Source of the DNA: Arthrobacter sp. Bi26
GTDB taxonomy: Bacteria; Actinomycetota; Actinomycetes; Actinomycetales; Micrococcaceae
NCBI RefSeq assembly: GCF_918697925.1
Contig: NZ_CAKKMF010000057.1
Span: 1-34,755, forward strand
DNA length: 34,755 nt
Reading direction: 5' to 3'
Part shown: positions 17,492 to 24,971 of the stretch, piece after piece
Numbering within the stretch: the first letter of the stretch is position 1
How the letters are laid out: each line of letters starts with the position of its first letter
Notes under the pieces: generated by a model
The model's input: only the letters and a program-made list of their open reading frames with translations
Databases searched by the model: none
What the model was told of the DNA's origin: nothing
Translations under genes and position numbers: made by a program

Positions 17492-18274
17492 ATGAGCGAA
17501 GTGCGCGGTTCCGAGGGCGAGGACCCCGGGACCACCGGAATACCCGCCGCGGGCACCCCGGTACCTGATACCCGGTCGCCCGATAACCCCCGCTCCGAAA
17601 CCCCCGGGTCCGGCGCCCCCGGGTCCGCGGACCCGGACGCGTGGCTGCCGGCGTGGCTCGTGGAGCGTCCGCTCACGGCCGGCTGGGCGTGGGCCGGGTT
17701 CTGGGCAGTGCTGATCGTGGCCGATGAATTCCTGGATCTGGCCGGCTGGTCCTGGTATGTGCTGGTCGGCATGGCCGCGCTGCCGACGCTCCTGGCGAGC
17801 CTTGCCCTGCTGCACGCCACCCCGCGCCGCTACCTGAAGCCGCGCCGGGACTCGGTGCTGGACCACTTCTTTGTCCGCTTCCTTGCCCTGATCGCCGCCT
17901 TCCTCGTGTGGGGGGTGTCCGTGGTCATGAGCGCATCGATTTCAACAACCGTTCAGACGCTCGTTGGCGAGTCCGAACGCGAGGTCACCGCGGTGGGCTT
18001 CAACCTCCTGCTGGCCGGGATCCCGTTGGTGGTCTCCGTGCTGTGGCTGGCCTTCATCATCCGCTGCGCCTGGTTCCTGCGCCGGCTCCGGGGTTGGAAG
18101 CAAACACCGGAGCCTGGCACTGTGCCCAAGAAGTTCCTGCGGGACAGGCCGCGGCTGAAGCGCGTGGTGGTGGGCCTCGCCCACCCCGGGCTGCTGCTCG
18201 TGGCGGGCCTTGGCACCTCCGTGCTCGCACTCCTGCTTGGCTCCGTGGAACTGACCATCAATGTGCTGAAGTGA
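17492..18274 (+). CDS. Multi-pass membrane protein of unknown function (260 aa)
   Basis: I do not recognise a family. Residues 1-50 are a Pro/Gly/Ser/Thr-rich, acidic low-complexity cytoplasmic-type tail. From about residue 60 there are four or five hydrophobic segments: around WAGFWAVLIVADEFL, YVLVGMAALPTLLASLALL, FLALIAAFLVWGVSVVMS, FNLLLAGIPLVVSVLWLAFII, and a last one at LLLVAGLGTSVLALLLGS. The intracellular loop near 205-230 is strongly basic. ATG 17492 fits a leaderless start (TACAGT six bases upstream) and there is no competing Shine-Dalgarno start. The next gene, for a LolA-like protein, follows on the same strand from its own apparent promoter. Confidence 0.75.
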   Translation: MSEVRGSEGEDPGTTGIPAAGTPVPDTRSPDNPRSETPGSGAPGSADPDAWLPAWLVERPLTAGWAWAGFWAVLIVADEFLDLAGWSWYVLVGMAALPTLLASLALLHATPRRYLKPRRDSVLDHFFVRFLALIAAFLVWGVSVVMSASISTTVQTLVGESEREVTAVGFNLLLAGIPLVVSVLWLAFIIRCAWFLRRLRGWKQTPEPGTVPKKFLRDRPRLKRVVVGLAHPGLLLVAGLGTSVLALLLGSVELTINVLK

Positions 18275-18300
18275 GGCAACCAGGCCGCCGGGGCCAGGCG

Positions 18301-18312
18301 TACTGTTGACCT
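18301..18312 (+). promoter_or_regulatory. -10 element six bases before a leader ORF
   Basis: TACTGT (18301-18306) is followed by TGACCT and ATG 18313. Same geometry as at 17480, a leaderless-start signature. It sits ahead of the 24-codon ORF that overlaps the LolA-like gene. Confidence 0.5.
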
Positions 18313-18387
18313 ATGAGCTGCACTGAAGCGCGCATTCCTCAGACGCGGATATTTGGATCATCTCTTGCCGGGGCGCGGTCACGATGA
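18313..18387 (+). CDS. Candidate 24-codon leader ORF overlapping the LolA-like gene
   Basis: ATG 18313 opens a 24-aa frame (MSCTEARIPQ..., ending AGARSR) whose TGA stop (18385-18387) overlaps the ATG of the next gene as ATGA. It sits six bases after a -10-like TACTGT, so it could be translated from a leaderless transcript. The downstream gene has no convincing Shine-Dalgarno sequence, so translational coupling through this leader would explain how it is started. The peptide resembles no known family. It may be fortuitous. Confidence 0.35.
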   Translation: MSCTEARIPQTRIFGSSLAGARSR

Positions 18388-19463
18388 CCCGCAAGTGGCT
18401 GCGCTGGCTGCCCGCCGTCGCCGTTCCTGCCGTCATTGCCGCCGGCGCGCTGGCCGGATCCCTGCCCGCGAGGGCGGGGGATCCCCTGCCGCCCAGGACG
18501 CCGGAGCAGGTGCTGCAGTTGATCGCCCAGCACCGCGAGCCTGCCCTCTCCGGAACCCTGGAACAGTCCTCCGAGCTTGGTCTTCCCGAGCTCCCCAAGA
18601 CCGGAGCCGGCTCGGACTCGTCAGGCACGGCCTGGCTCGAACTGCTGACAGGTCCGCACACCGCGCGGGTTTATCGCGACGGCCCGGACAACGCCCGCAT
18701 CCAGGTGCTGGACCGGCTGGCCGAGCGCAACGCCGTCCGCCACGGCAACGAGGTTTGGTTCTACAACTCCAAGGACAACACGGCCTCCCACCTCCAGCTC
18801 CCGGCCGGCACCGCCGACCACTACGGATCCGGTAAAGACGTCACGGCCACGCCCGACCAGCTCGCCGCGATGTTCCTGGCCAAGGTCGACCCGAGCACGG
18901 ACGTGTCCGTCGGCGCCGACGTCCAGGTAGCCGGACGGGAGGCCTACAACCTGGTGCTCACGCCAAGGTCTGACGCCACCTTGGTCTCATCCATCGCGGT
19001 TGCCGTTGACGGCCAGACGGGTCTGCCGCTGGGCGTCGAGGTCAAGGCCCGGGGGCAGTCAGAACCCGCCTTCCGCGTCGCCTACACGAGTCTGACCCTC
19101 GGTGCCCCCGACGCGTCGGTCTTCACGTTCAGCCCGCCGCCGGGCGCCACCGTCAAGGAGATCCAGGTCCCGGAGCATCAGGAGGGCAAGGAGTCCGCGA
19201 ACGCTACGCCGCCGGCAGCCAAGGACAGCACCCACAAGCCGGTTGTTACCGGCTCCGGCTGGGAATCGGTCGCTGAGTTCCCGGCGGGAACCGCCGGTTC
19301 GACGCCGGACGCGGCGGCACTCCTTGAACAGGCCACTGTTCCGGTCCAGGGCGGCAGGCTCTTGTCCACTGCATTGGTGAACGTGCTGGTGCTCGACGAC
19401 GGACAGGTCTTCGTCGGCTCCGTGCCCCTGGAGCGGCTCCAGGCCGCTGTCTTGCAGAAGTGA
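18384..19463 (+). CDS. Exported LolA/MucB-like (DUF2092-type) protein
   Basis: A 359-aa secreted protein. Residues 1-31 form a signal peptide (KWLR, then a hydrophobic core, then SLPARAG). The mature part reads like the LolA/RseB half-barrel fold: EQVLQLIAQHREPALSGTLEQ, then alternating strands (ARVYRDGPDNARIQVLDR, EVWFYNSKDNTASHLQL), and VDGQTGLPLGVEVKARG. The region 240-290 is a charged linker, and a shorter second domain ends the protein. LolA-like proteins of Gram-positives bind lipids or act in envelope sensing. Here it is followed by an ABC-2 ATPase and permease on the same strand, so it may work with that exporter. No lipobox cysteine is present. The exact function is unknown. Confidence 0.75.
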   Translation: MTRKWLRWLPAVAVPAVIAAGALAGSLPARAGDPLPPRTPEQVLQLIAQHREPALSGTLEQSSELGLPELPKTGAGSDSSGTAWLELLTGPHTARVYRDGPDNARIQVLDRLAERNAVRHGNEVWFYNSKDNTASHLQLPAGTADHYGSGKDVTATPDQLAAMFLAKVDPSTDVSVGADVQVAGREAYNLVLTPRSDATLVSSIAVAVDGQTGLPLGVEVKARGQSEPAFRVAYTSLTLGAPDASVFTFSPPPGATVKEIQVPEHQEGKESANATPPAAKDSTHKPVVTGSGWESVAEFPAGTAGSTPDAAALLEQATVPVQGGRLLSTALVNVLVLDDGQVFVGSVPLERLQAAVLQK

Positions 19464-19481
19464 TTACGGGCGCGGTATCCG

Positions 19482-19503
19482 GCGGCCGTCCGGTGACGGC
19501 CGC
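19482..19503 (+). promoter_or_regulatory. Perfect 9-bp hairpin abutting the GTG start of the ABC ATPase
   Basis: GCGGCCGTC (19482-19490) and GACGGCCGC (19495-19503) are perfectly complementary with a 4-nt loop. The stem ends at the base before GTG 19504. It occupies exactly the place where a ribosome site should be, and no Shine-Dalgarno sequence is visible. It may limit initiation or terminate part of the upstream transcript. Confidence 0.5.
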
Positions 19504-20553
19504 GTGAGCACCGGCGGGCCGGGGGCCGAGCTGAGCATCGAGACCAGGGGGCTGACCAAACGGTTCGGCCAGCAGTTGGCCGTCAACGGCGTCGATCTGG
19601 CCGTGCCGAAAGGCGCAGTCTTCGGATTCCTGGGCCCGAACGGCTCGGGGAAGACCACCACCATCAGGCTCCTGCTCGGCCTGGCCACGGCCACCGGCGG
19701 CACCATGCGCGTCCTGGGCGAGGACATGCCCCGGAAACTTGCTGACGTGCTTCCCCGGGTCGGGGCGCTGGTCGAGGGGCCGGCGTTCTACCCGTTCCTC
19801 TCCGGCGCTGCCAATCTGCGCCGCATGGACGCCGCGGACCCCTACGGTTCGGCGGCGACGCGGCGCGCCCGTGTCCAGTCAGCCCTGGAACGGGTGGGTT
19901 TGACGCACGCCGCGGACAAGCTGGTCCGGGCCTATTCGCTCGGTATGAAGCAGCGGCTGGGGATCGCCAACGCCCTGTTGGCTCCGCGCGAGCTCCTGGT
20001 GCTGGACGAGCCCACCAATGGACTGGATCCGCAGGGCACCCGTGAAGTGCGGAGCCTGGTGCGCTCCCTCGCGGCGGACGGCGCTACGGTGTTCGTCTCC
20101 AGCCACCTGCTGGCCGAGGTCGAGCAGATTTGCACGCATGCTGCCATCATGAGCGCGGGCCGGCTTGTGGCGCAGGGAACCCTGGCGGAACTGCGCGGGG
20201 CGGGCCAGGCAAGGATCCGCGTGCTGACCCCGGATCCGGGCGCGGCGGCGCAGGTGCTGACCGGCCTGGGCCTTACGGCCGCCCTGAGTACCGACGGCCG
20301 CACTTCCGGAGGCGCTGGTTCGGGTGCCGCTGGCTCCGGGACGGACGCAGCCCTGTTCGCTTCGCTGCCTGCGGCTCCGCCAGGCGCGGCGGCCCGGGAA
20401 GATGCAAGTTCGGCTCTGGCCGTGGAACCGGAAGCTGTAGTGGCTGCCCTCGTGGCGGCGGGGGTCCGGGTCCGCGGCTTCGCGACCGAACAGGCCAGCC
20501 TTGAGGACCGCTTTGTGGCGTTGACGGGGGAGGGGTTCGACGTTGTCCAGTAA
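19504..20553 (+). CDS. ABC-2 type transporter ATP-binding protein
   Basis: A 349-aa nucleotide-binding subunit. Walker A is GPNGSGKTT near residues 47-55, the signature is YSLGMKQRLG near 146, Walker B is LLVLDEPTNGLDP near 166, and the switch His is in SSHLLAEVEQ near 200. The C-terminal third carries a long Gly/Ala/Ser-rich insertion (about 265-305) before the usual end (ATEQASLEDRFVALTGE). Start is GTG 19504; an upstream ATG is not available in frame. It overlaps the permease gene by 11 bp, so the two form one exporter. The DrrA/CcmA-like class exports drugs, lipids or peptides; the substrate is unknown. The LolA-like exported protein upstream is a likely partner. Confidence 0.92.
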   Translation: MSTGGPGAELSIETRGLTKRFGQQLAVNGVDLAVPKGAVFGFLGPNGSGKTTTIRLLLGLATATGGTMRVLGEDMPRKLADVLPRVGALVEGPAFYPFLSGAANLRRMDAADPYGSAATRRARVQSALERVGLTHAADKLVRAYSLGMKQRLGIANALLAPRELLVLDEPTNGLDPQGTREVRSLVRSLAADGATVFVSSHLLAEVEQICTHAAIMSAGRLVAQGTLAELRGAGQARIRVLTPDPGAAAQVLTGLGLTAALSTDGRTSGGAGSGAAGSGTDAALFASLPAAPPGAAAREDASSALAVEPEAVVAALVAAGVRVRGFATEQASLEDRFVALTGEGFDVVQ

Positions 20554-21490
20554 CAGCTCATCTTTGGGCGATCCATCAGCCGGTCCGTCAGTCGCCCCGG
20601 CCGGCGGCCGCAGTGGAGCGGCCGGCGGCGCGGGCGGCGACGCCGGGGCAGGCCGTCCGCCGGTCCGGCGCGGATCCCTGACCGGCGGACTGCTGGCGTC
20701 CGAGCTCGGCGTGCTGTTCCGCCGCCGCAGGACGTGGGCCATGTTGTGCGCGCTGGCGGCCATCCCGATCCTGATCGCCGTGGCGGTGCGGGTCTCCTCG
20801 GCTGTACCGCCGGGCCGCGGGCCCGCCTTCCTGGACCGGATCGCCCAGAACGGCCTGTTCGTGGGCGTCACGGCCCTGGTGGTGTCCGTTCCCCTGTTCC
20901 TGCCGCTTACCGTCGGCGTCGTCGCCGGCGACACGATCGCCGGCGAGGCCGGGCAGGGAACCCTGCGCTACCTGCTCGTGGCCCCGGCCGGGCGGGTCCG
21001 TCTCTTGATCGTCAAATATGCCGGGACGGCTCTGTTCGTGGTCGTTGCCCCGCTCGTGGTGGCCCTGACCGGGGCCGGAATCGGCGCGGCGCTCTTCCCA
21101 GTGGGACCGGTGACGCTGCTGTCCGGCGACACGATCGGTCCCGGCGAGGCAGTGGTCCGGCTCCTGCTGATCGCAGCCTACCTGGCCGTTTCACTGCTGG
21201 GGCTGTCGGCGATCGGCCTGTTCATCTCGACCCTGACGGACGTGCCGGTGGGGGCCATGGCGGCCACCGTGGTGCTCTCGGTCGTCGCCCAGGTCCTGGA
21301 CGCGCTGCCGCAGCTTGAGTGGCTGCATCCCTGGCTGTTCAGCCACTACTGGCTGGACTTTGGCGACCTGCTCCGCCAGCCGGTGTCCTGGGACTCCTTT
21401 GCCGTCAACGCCCTTCTGCAGGGCGGCTACATCGCCGTCTTCGGCGCGCTGGCCTACGGCAGGTTCATCACCAAGGACGTGCTCTCGTAG
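20543..21490 (+). CDS. ABC-2 type transporter permease
   Basis: A 315-aa membrane subunit. Residues 1-45 are a Gly/Ala/Ser-rich cytoplasmic tail, followed by RRGSLTGGLLASELGVLFRRRR, the usual amphipathic entry, and six hydrophobic segments to the end (GRFITKDVLS). The start is TTG 20543, inside the ATPase gene, with a strong purine site (GGGGAGGGG, 20526-20534) about 8 bp upstream; the 11-bp overlap implies translational coupling. It pairs with the preceding ATPase. The gene ends 43 bp from the convergent NlpC/P60 gene, and I see no clear terminator in that gap. Confidence 0.9.
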   Translation: MSSNSSSLGDPSAGPSVAPAGGRSGAAGGAGGDAGAGRPPVRRGSLTGGLLASELGVLFRRRRTWAMLCALAAIPILIAVAVRVSSAVPPGRGPAFLDRIAQNGLFVGVTALVVSVPLFLPLTVGVVAGDTIAGEAGQGTLRYLLVAPAGRVRLLIVKYAGTALFVVVAPLVVALTGAGIGAALFPVGPVTLLSGDTIGPGEAVVRLLLIAAYLAVSLLGLSAIGLFISTLTDVPVGAMAATVVLSVVAQVLDALPQLEWLHPWLFSHYWLDFGDLLRQPVSWDSFAVNALLQGGYIAVFGALAYGRFITKDVLS

Positions 21491-21533
21491 TCGACCGACG
21501 TGCCGCTGCGTAACCGGACCCAGGAACCGGGCC

Positions 21534-23039
21534 TCAGTATCGGGCCGCGTAGCCGTACAGCTGCATCCCGGACATGGCGGCAACATCGGTCACAGTGATG
21601 CCGGCGTCCGGGTTGAGTGCCTGGACCACGCGGCCACCGCCTATGTAAATGGCCACGTGGTAGAAGCCCGGGGACGAACCCCAGACAAGCAAATCGCCGG
21701 GGCGCGCCTGGGAGAGCGGGACATGGACGGGGGCCTGGGCGAACTGCTGGGAGGCAGTGCGGGGCAGGTACTTGCCGGCCGCGGCGAACGCGCTCTGCAC
21801 CAGGCCCGAGCAGTCAAACCCATAGGTCCCGGTTCCGCCGTACTGGTAGAAGAACGGCGATCCGGTCTTGCCGAGCGCAACTGAAATGGCGGTCTGGTTT
21901 GACCCGCCGGAAATCGGCGCAGGAACGGGCGCCGGCACCGGAACAGGTGCGGGAACCGGAACGTGAATCGGCGCGGGATCAGGGGCAGGCGCCGGATCGG
22001 GGGCGGGCGCAGGTGCAGGTGCTGGAGCAGGTGCTGGAGCAGGAGCAGGTGCTGGAGCCGGTGCCGGAACGGGAGCCGCCGGCCCTTCGGCCGGAGCCGG
22101 AGCTGCCGGCTGCTGCGCGGCCGAGTCGTCCCGTCCCGGTGATGCCGGGGCAGGCTGCGAACCCGTGCCCGGCTGTGAACCGGTGCCAGGCTGCGGCGCG
22201 GGACCGGCCGCCGCGGTCAGTGCTGCGAGCCGGTCCTGCTGGCGCTGGCGGTCGAGGGCGTCCACCCGGGCCGATTCCAGCGCCGCCGTAGTGTTTCTCA
22301 GGCTTGCCAGCTGGTCCACGAGCGCGCTGCGCTGCTCCTTGGCGTCGGCCACCACCTGGCGCTGGGCCGCGGTGGCGCGATCGGCGTCGACCTTGCGGTC
22401 TTCCGCGGCCGCGGCGGCCTCGTCGGCGGCACGGTTGGCGTCCGCTGCGGCTTCGGTCAGTGACTGCGCGGCAGCAGCAGCGGTTTCCGCGGACTCGAAC
22501 GCCCGCGCGCGTCCGGCGGTTACAGCCTCCAGCGTGGCTGCATCCTCGAGGGCCTGTCCGGTGCCGCTGACAAAGCTGCTGAGGGCAGGATTCAGGCCGC
22601 CGTTACGGTACAGATCCCCGGCCAGTTGGCCGATCTGCTTACGGGACTTGGCCTGTTCCGCTTCGGCGGCGGCAGCCCTGGCGGCCGCTACAGCCGCCGC
22701 GTCACGGCGCGTGGCCAGCTCCACGAGGGCCTCGCCGTACGCGTTGTTTGCTTGCAGGGACGCGGCGAGGCTGGCTTCCTGGCCGGCTGACGCGTCGGCC
22801 AGAAGCCCATCGATCCTGGTGACCTCCGCCGCCGTCGCGCTTTCACTGGACTTGGCGGCTGAGATCTCTTCAGGTGAGGGGATCTCCGGCGACGCCGGAA
22901 CCCGGACGGCGGCCGCCAGCGGCTTGGAGACCGGCGCGGAAGTCAGCGGTGCGGCCTGTGCCGGGAGCGCGAGCGTTCCAAGAAGGACGACGACGGCGCA
23001 GAGCACAGCAGTCTTGTGACCGGATCCGGTCCAGCTCAT
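21534..23039 (-). CDS. Secreted NlpC/P60 peptidoglycan hydrolase
   Basis: A 501-aa cell-wall endopeptidase likely to cut stem peptides at septation. It has a signal peptide (core AVLCAVVVLLGTLALP, cleavage near AQA-AP). Residues 60-270 are Ala-rich coiled coil, as in RipA- and PcsB-like proteins. Next is a wall-spanning linker with PGTGSQ repeats and a long Pro-Ala run (plus strand about 21950-22075, visibly repetitive GCAGGTGCTGGA units). The C-terminal NlpC/P60 domain has catalytic Cys410 in FDCSGLVQSAF and His461 in FYHVAIYIGGG. Start: ATG 23039 with GAGGG six bases upstream gives a normal signal peptide; GTG 23090, with AGAGGGG seven bases upstream, is a real alternative adding 17 residues. 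Confidence 0.9.
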   Translation of the reverse strand: MSWTGSGHKTAVLCAVVVLLGTLALPAQAAPLTSAPVSKPLAAAVRVPASPEIPSPEEISAAKSSESATAAEVTRIDGLLADASAGQEASLAASLQANNAYGEALVELATRRDAAAVAAARAAAAEAEQAKSRKQIGQLAGDLYRNGGLNPALSSFVSGTGQALEDAATLEAVTAGRARAFESAETAAAAAQSLTEAAADANRAADEAAAAAEDRKVDADRATAAQRQVVADAKEQRSALVDQLASLRNTTAALESARVDALDRQRQQDRLAALTAAAGPAPQPGTGSQPGTGSQPAPASPGRDDSAAQQPAAPAPAEGPAAPVPAPAPAPAPAPAPAPAPAPAPAPDPAPAPDPAPIHVPVPAPVPVPAPVPAPISGGSNQTAISVALGKTGSPFFYQYGGTGTYGFDCSGLVQSAFAAAGKYLPRTASQQFAQAPVHVPLSQARPGDLLVWGSSPGFYHVAIYIGGGRVVQALNPDAGITVTDVAAMSGMQLYGYAARY

Positions 23040-23344
23040 GGGCAACCCTCGAGGTCTCAGGCTGGAATGAGCGAGGTCGGAATTTGACACATGAAAGCCC
23101 CTCTGCGGATCACCCAGCAGGCATGAGGCTACGGGTCAATGGTCACTTTGGCAACACAAGTCACATGAATAACATAAACAACACTGGCCTTTTTGAAGGC
23201 CGCGACAGCGGGCCTTCAGTCTCTGACTGGCCTCAATAGGCAAAGTCTCCCTGGCCAGTGATGTGGTCGAAGTCGATCGTCTCGAAGATAATTCCCGCAC
23301 AACATGAAATGAATCAGGTTCTATTAGGTGGGAAGGCGCGCGGC
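23040..23344. other. 305-bp intergenic region at the edge of the accessory region
   Basis: No convincing gene. Base composition turns more AT-rich here, marking the start of the accessory segment. TGAAGGCC (23194-23201) and GGCCTTCA (23211-23218) make a perfect 8-bp hairpin with a 9-nt loop, flanked on its left by TTTTT. The left part is the upstream region of the minus-strand NlpC/P60 gene; I looked for a ydaO-type c-di-AMP riboswitch and did not recognise one. The right part precedes the 38-aa membrane peptide. Confidence 0.5.
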
Positions 23345-23461
23345 ATGAAGATGCTCCGACTCATTTGGGATTCCTTAATGTGTGTGACAGTTGGCGTTTT
23401 CGGAAGCTTGGTAGGGTGGCTCCTTGCCAAGGCGCCGTCAGGCGTCATACCAGATTACTGA
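23345..23461 (+). CDS. Small single-pass membrane peptide (38 aa)
   Basis: ATG 23345 is preceded by GGGAAGG at 8-bp spacing. The 38-aa product has a basic start (MKMLRLIW), one hydrophobic helix (LMCVTVGVFGSLVGWLLA) and a short tail ending PDY. No family is recognised. An upstream in-frame ATG at 23258 would give 67 aa but has no ribosome site. Its stop codon (TGA 23459-23461) lies inside the palindromic operator that precedes the ImmA-like gene. It could be a small regulatory, toxin-like or immunity-like peptide; this cannot be decided from sequence. Confidence 0.5.
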   Translation: MKMLRLIWDSLMCVTVGVFGSLVGWLLAKAPSGVIPDY

Positions 23462-23473
23462 AATTTATTCAGT
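23457..23473. promoter_or_regulatory. Operator copy 1: ACTGAA-N5-TTCAGT upstream of the immA-like gene
   Basis: ACTGAA (23457-23462), ATTTA, TTCAGT (23468-23473) form a perfect 6-bp dyad with a 5-bp spacer. It lies 22 bp before ATG 23496. The same dyad, with a T5 spacer, is found at 26211-26227 and 32204-32220. The XRE protein encoded at 25743-26198 is the obvious candidate binder (inference). Confidence 0.65.
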
Positions 23474-23495
23474 GGATTTTCGGAGCCGCAGGGAC

Positions 23496-23972
23496 ATGGA
23501 ACAGTCCACACTGACCGCTGACGTCATCGATACCTTGAACCTTCCCGCGTACCCTGATCTGGGCGATCTAGTGACTGCGGTCGAAGAAAAGTACGGCAAA
23601 CGTCTGGTCTTCGAGGAAGGCACAGTGGACAGCCTTGGAGAAGGTGTCACCGGTCAGTGGATCGATACCCCCAGCCATGGCATCGTCCGCTACCTGCGGG
23701 GTGCCAAGGCCTGGAGTGTCCACGTCGTGCTACATGAACTTAGCCACATCCTCTTGGGCCATAAGGGGAAGCCTCTCGACGGACTTATCGCGGGGTCTTT
23801 CTTCTCCGGTATTGGCAAGCGGAACGGCGTCAGCTGGATGTGCCGTGCAGTGGACGTTCCCCTGGACGAGGCGGAGGCTGCCGCCGAAAATTTGGCCTTT
23901 GGCCTGGCCCGGGTTCTGCATGCCACGCCCGTGAAGGAGGCCACGAAGGCCGAACGAGTGTTTGGCCTATGA
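23496..23972 (+). CDS. ImmA/IrrE-family zinc metallopeptidase
   Basis: A 158-aa protein with the zinc-peptidase motif HELSHILLGH (His80, Glu81, His84) and a downstream glutamate-rich helix (DEAEAAAENLAFGLARVL, Glu131 the likely third ligand). This arrangement is typical of ImmA/IrrE peptidases, which cleave or inactivate a cognate XRE repressor in mobile elements and stress systems. ATG 23496 has GGAG 10 bp upstream; the frame is open further up (GTG 23472 is possible), but the family-like sequence begins near DVIDTLNLP. The stop overlaps the next ATG (ATGA), so translation is coupled. An XRE repressor gene lies 1.8 kb downstream in the same direction, and a palindromic operator lies just upstream. 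Confidence 0.85.
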   Translation: MEQSTLTADVIDTLNLPAYPDLGDLVTAVEEKYGKRLVFEEGTVDSLGEGVTGQWIDTPSHGIVRYLRGAKAWSVHVVLHELSHILLGHKGKPLDGLIAGSFFSGIGKRNGVSWMCRAVDVPLDEAEAAAENLAFGLARVLHATPVKEATKAERVFGL

Positions 23973-24971
23973 CCGCCGCTGCGTTCTGGATCCTGGCAAC
24001 AGTATTTGCCTTTCGCCTATATTTTGTCGCTCGCTGGGGCGCTTCAACGGCCTTTGTTGGTGCGATCGGAATCGGTGTCCTCGGCCTCTTTCTTACAGGT
24101 GTCGTCGTACCCGAAGAAACCACTCGATGCGGCCGTTGGCGGCGTCAACTTCCTGCACCTTGTTCGCAATTTGTGTGTCACAAGCGCCGTCTGGCTGGTA
24201 CGGGAGGGAATCTTCGCTGCCTACTCTCCGGATGAGAGCTACCGGTCACGCCTTAGTCACCGCCCGCTTGCTGCCGGCCTCGGAGCAGCTGCGATTACCG
24301 TTCCGTTCCTGTTCCAGCGCTTCGTTCCGACGACTCAGAGCTACGTGCCGGAAAACGTCCAGCAGTTGCCGGTCTTCATCTACGCCAGCGTCTACATGGG
24401 CATTTTGGCGCTGTTGGCCGTTTCTGTTCTTCGAATTTGCCTCCGGCCCCAGGAAAGCCTGCCCGTCCGCGTGAGTTCCCGGGTTGTTGCATCCGGCATG
24501 GCTCTGGTCGCACTCGCGTCGGTCGAAGAGATCGCCTACATGACCGCCTTGCACACCGATGTGGGCGGTTCGTCTCTCCACCACGTTCTGTACGTCCTGT
24601 TCAATCCGCTGTTCTACGGCGGGGTTCTGCTGACTTCTCTCGGGCTTGGCATCCCGCCAGTGGTTAAGGTGTGGCGCCGCCTGCAGCTTTGGGACCGGGC
24701 CGCCTTGGTCTTTCTTACGGCCATGCTGGGCAGAGCATATTGGGGACTCTCCCGTGCGGCGTGGCTGGCGGCCATTGTGACCGGCTTCTATGCGAAGCAC
24801 CCTTCCGTCCGCCTGTACCAGTACGTTATTCGCTCCAGCGATCACAAGGTCGCTCTCTCGGGGCGATCCACACCCATGCTTGCCGACCGTGTCCTAGACG
24901 CAGTCCAAGCCCGATTTGATGGCGGCGTCGGTTCTCTGGAATCTGTGCTGCCGGTAAAGGCACGTCAGTGA
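23969..24971 (+). pseudogene. Multi-pass membrane protein gene with an apparent +1 frameshift (MAB_1171c/DUF6545-like)
   Basis: ATG 23969 overlaps the upstream stop (ATGA) and encodes two hydrophobic segments (FWILATVFAFRLYFVARWG, AFVGAIGIGVLGLFLTGVV). After VVPEE the frame becomes a basic non-membrane sequence and stops at 24235. One base further on, the reading continues as PLDAAVGGVNFLHLVRNL with five or more membrane segments and a soluble tail to the TGA at 24969-24971. Removing one A from the run 24117-24119 joins the halves as PEEPLDAAVGG, about 333 aa. The whole resembles putative transporters of the MAB_1171c type found beside ImmA-like peptidases in actinobacteria; that match is from memory. 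It could be a real mutation, a sequencing error or, less likely, programmed frameshifting. Confidence 0.7.

Noticed and set aside
21950..22075. Short-unit repeat resembling a CRISPR or minisatellite
   Set aside because: It encodes the in-frame Pro-Ala wall-spanning linker of the NlpC/P60 protein; there are no spacers.
23100..23260. c-di-AMP (ydaO) riboswitch upstream of the NlpC/P60 gene
   Set aside because: Actinobacterial NlpC/P60 genes often have one, but I could not recognise its conserved core in the minus-strand leader.
24006..24971. The membrane protein gene starting independently at 24006
   Set aside because: Its first 40 residues would be non-hydrophobic and unlike the family, while the other frame from the coupled ATG 23969 supplies two proper membrane helices; a frameshift explains both.
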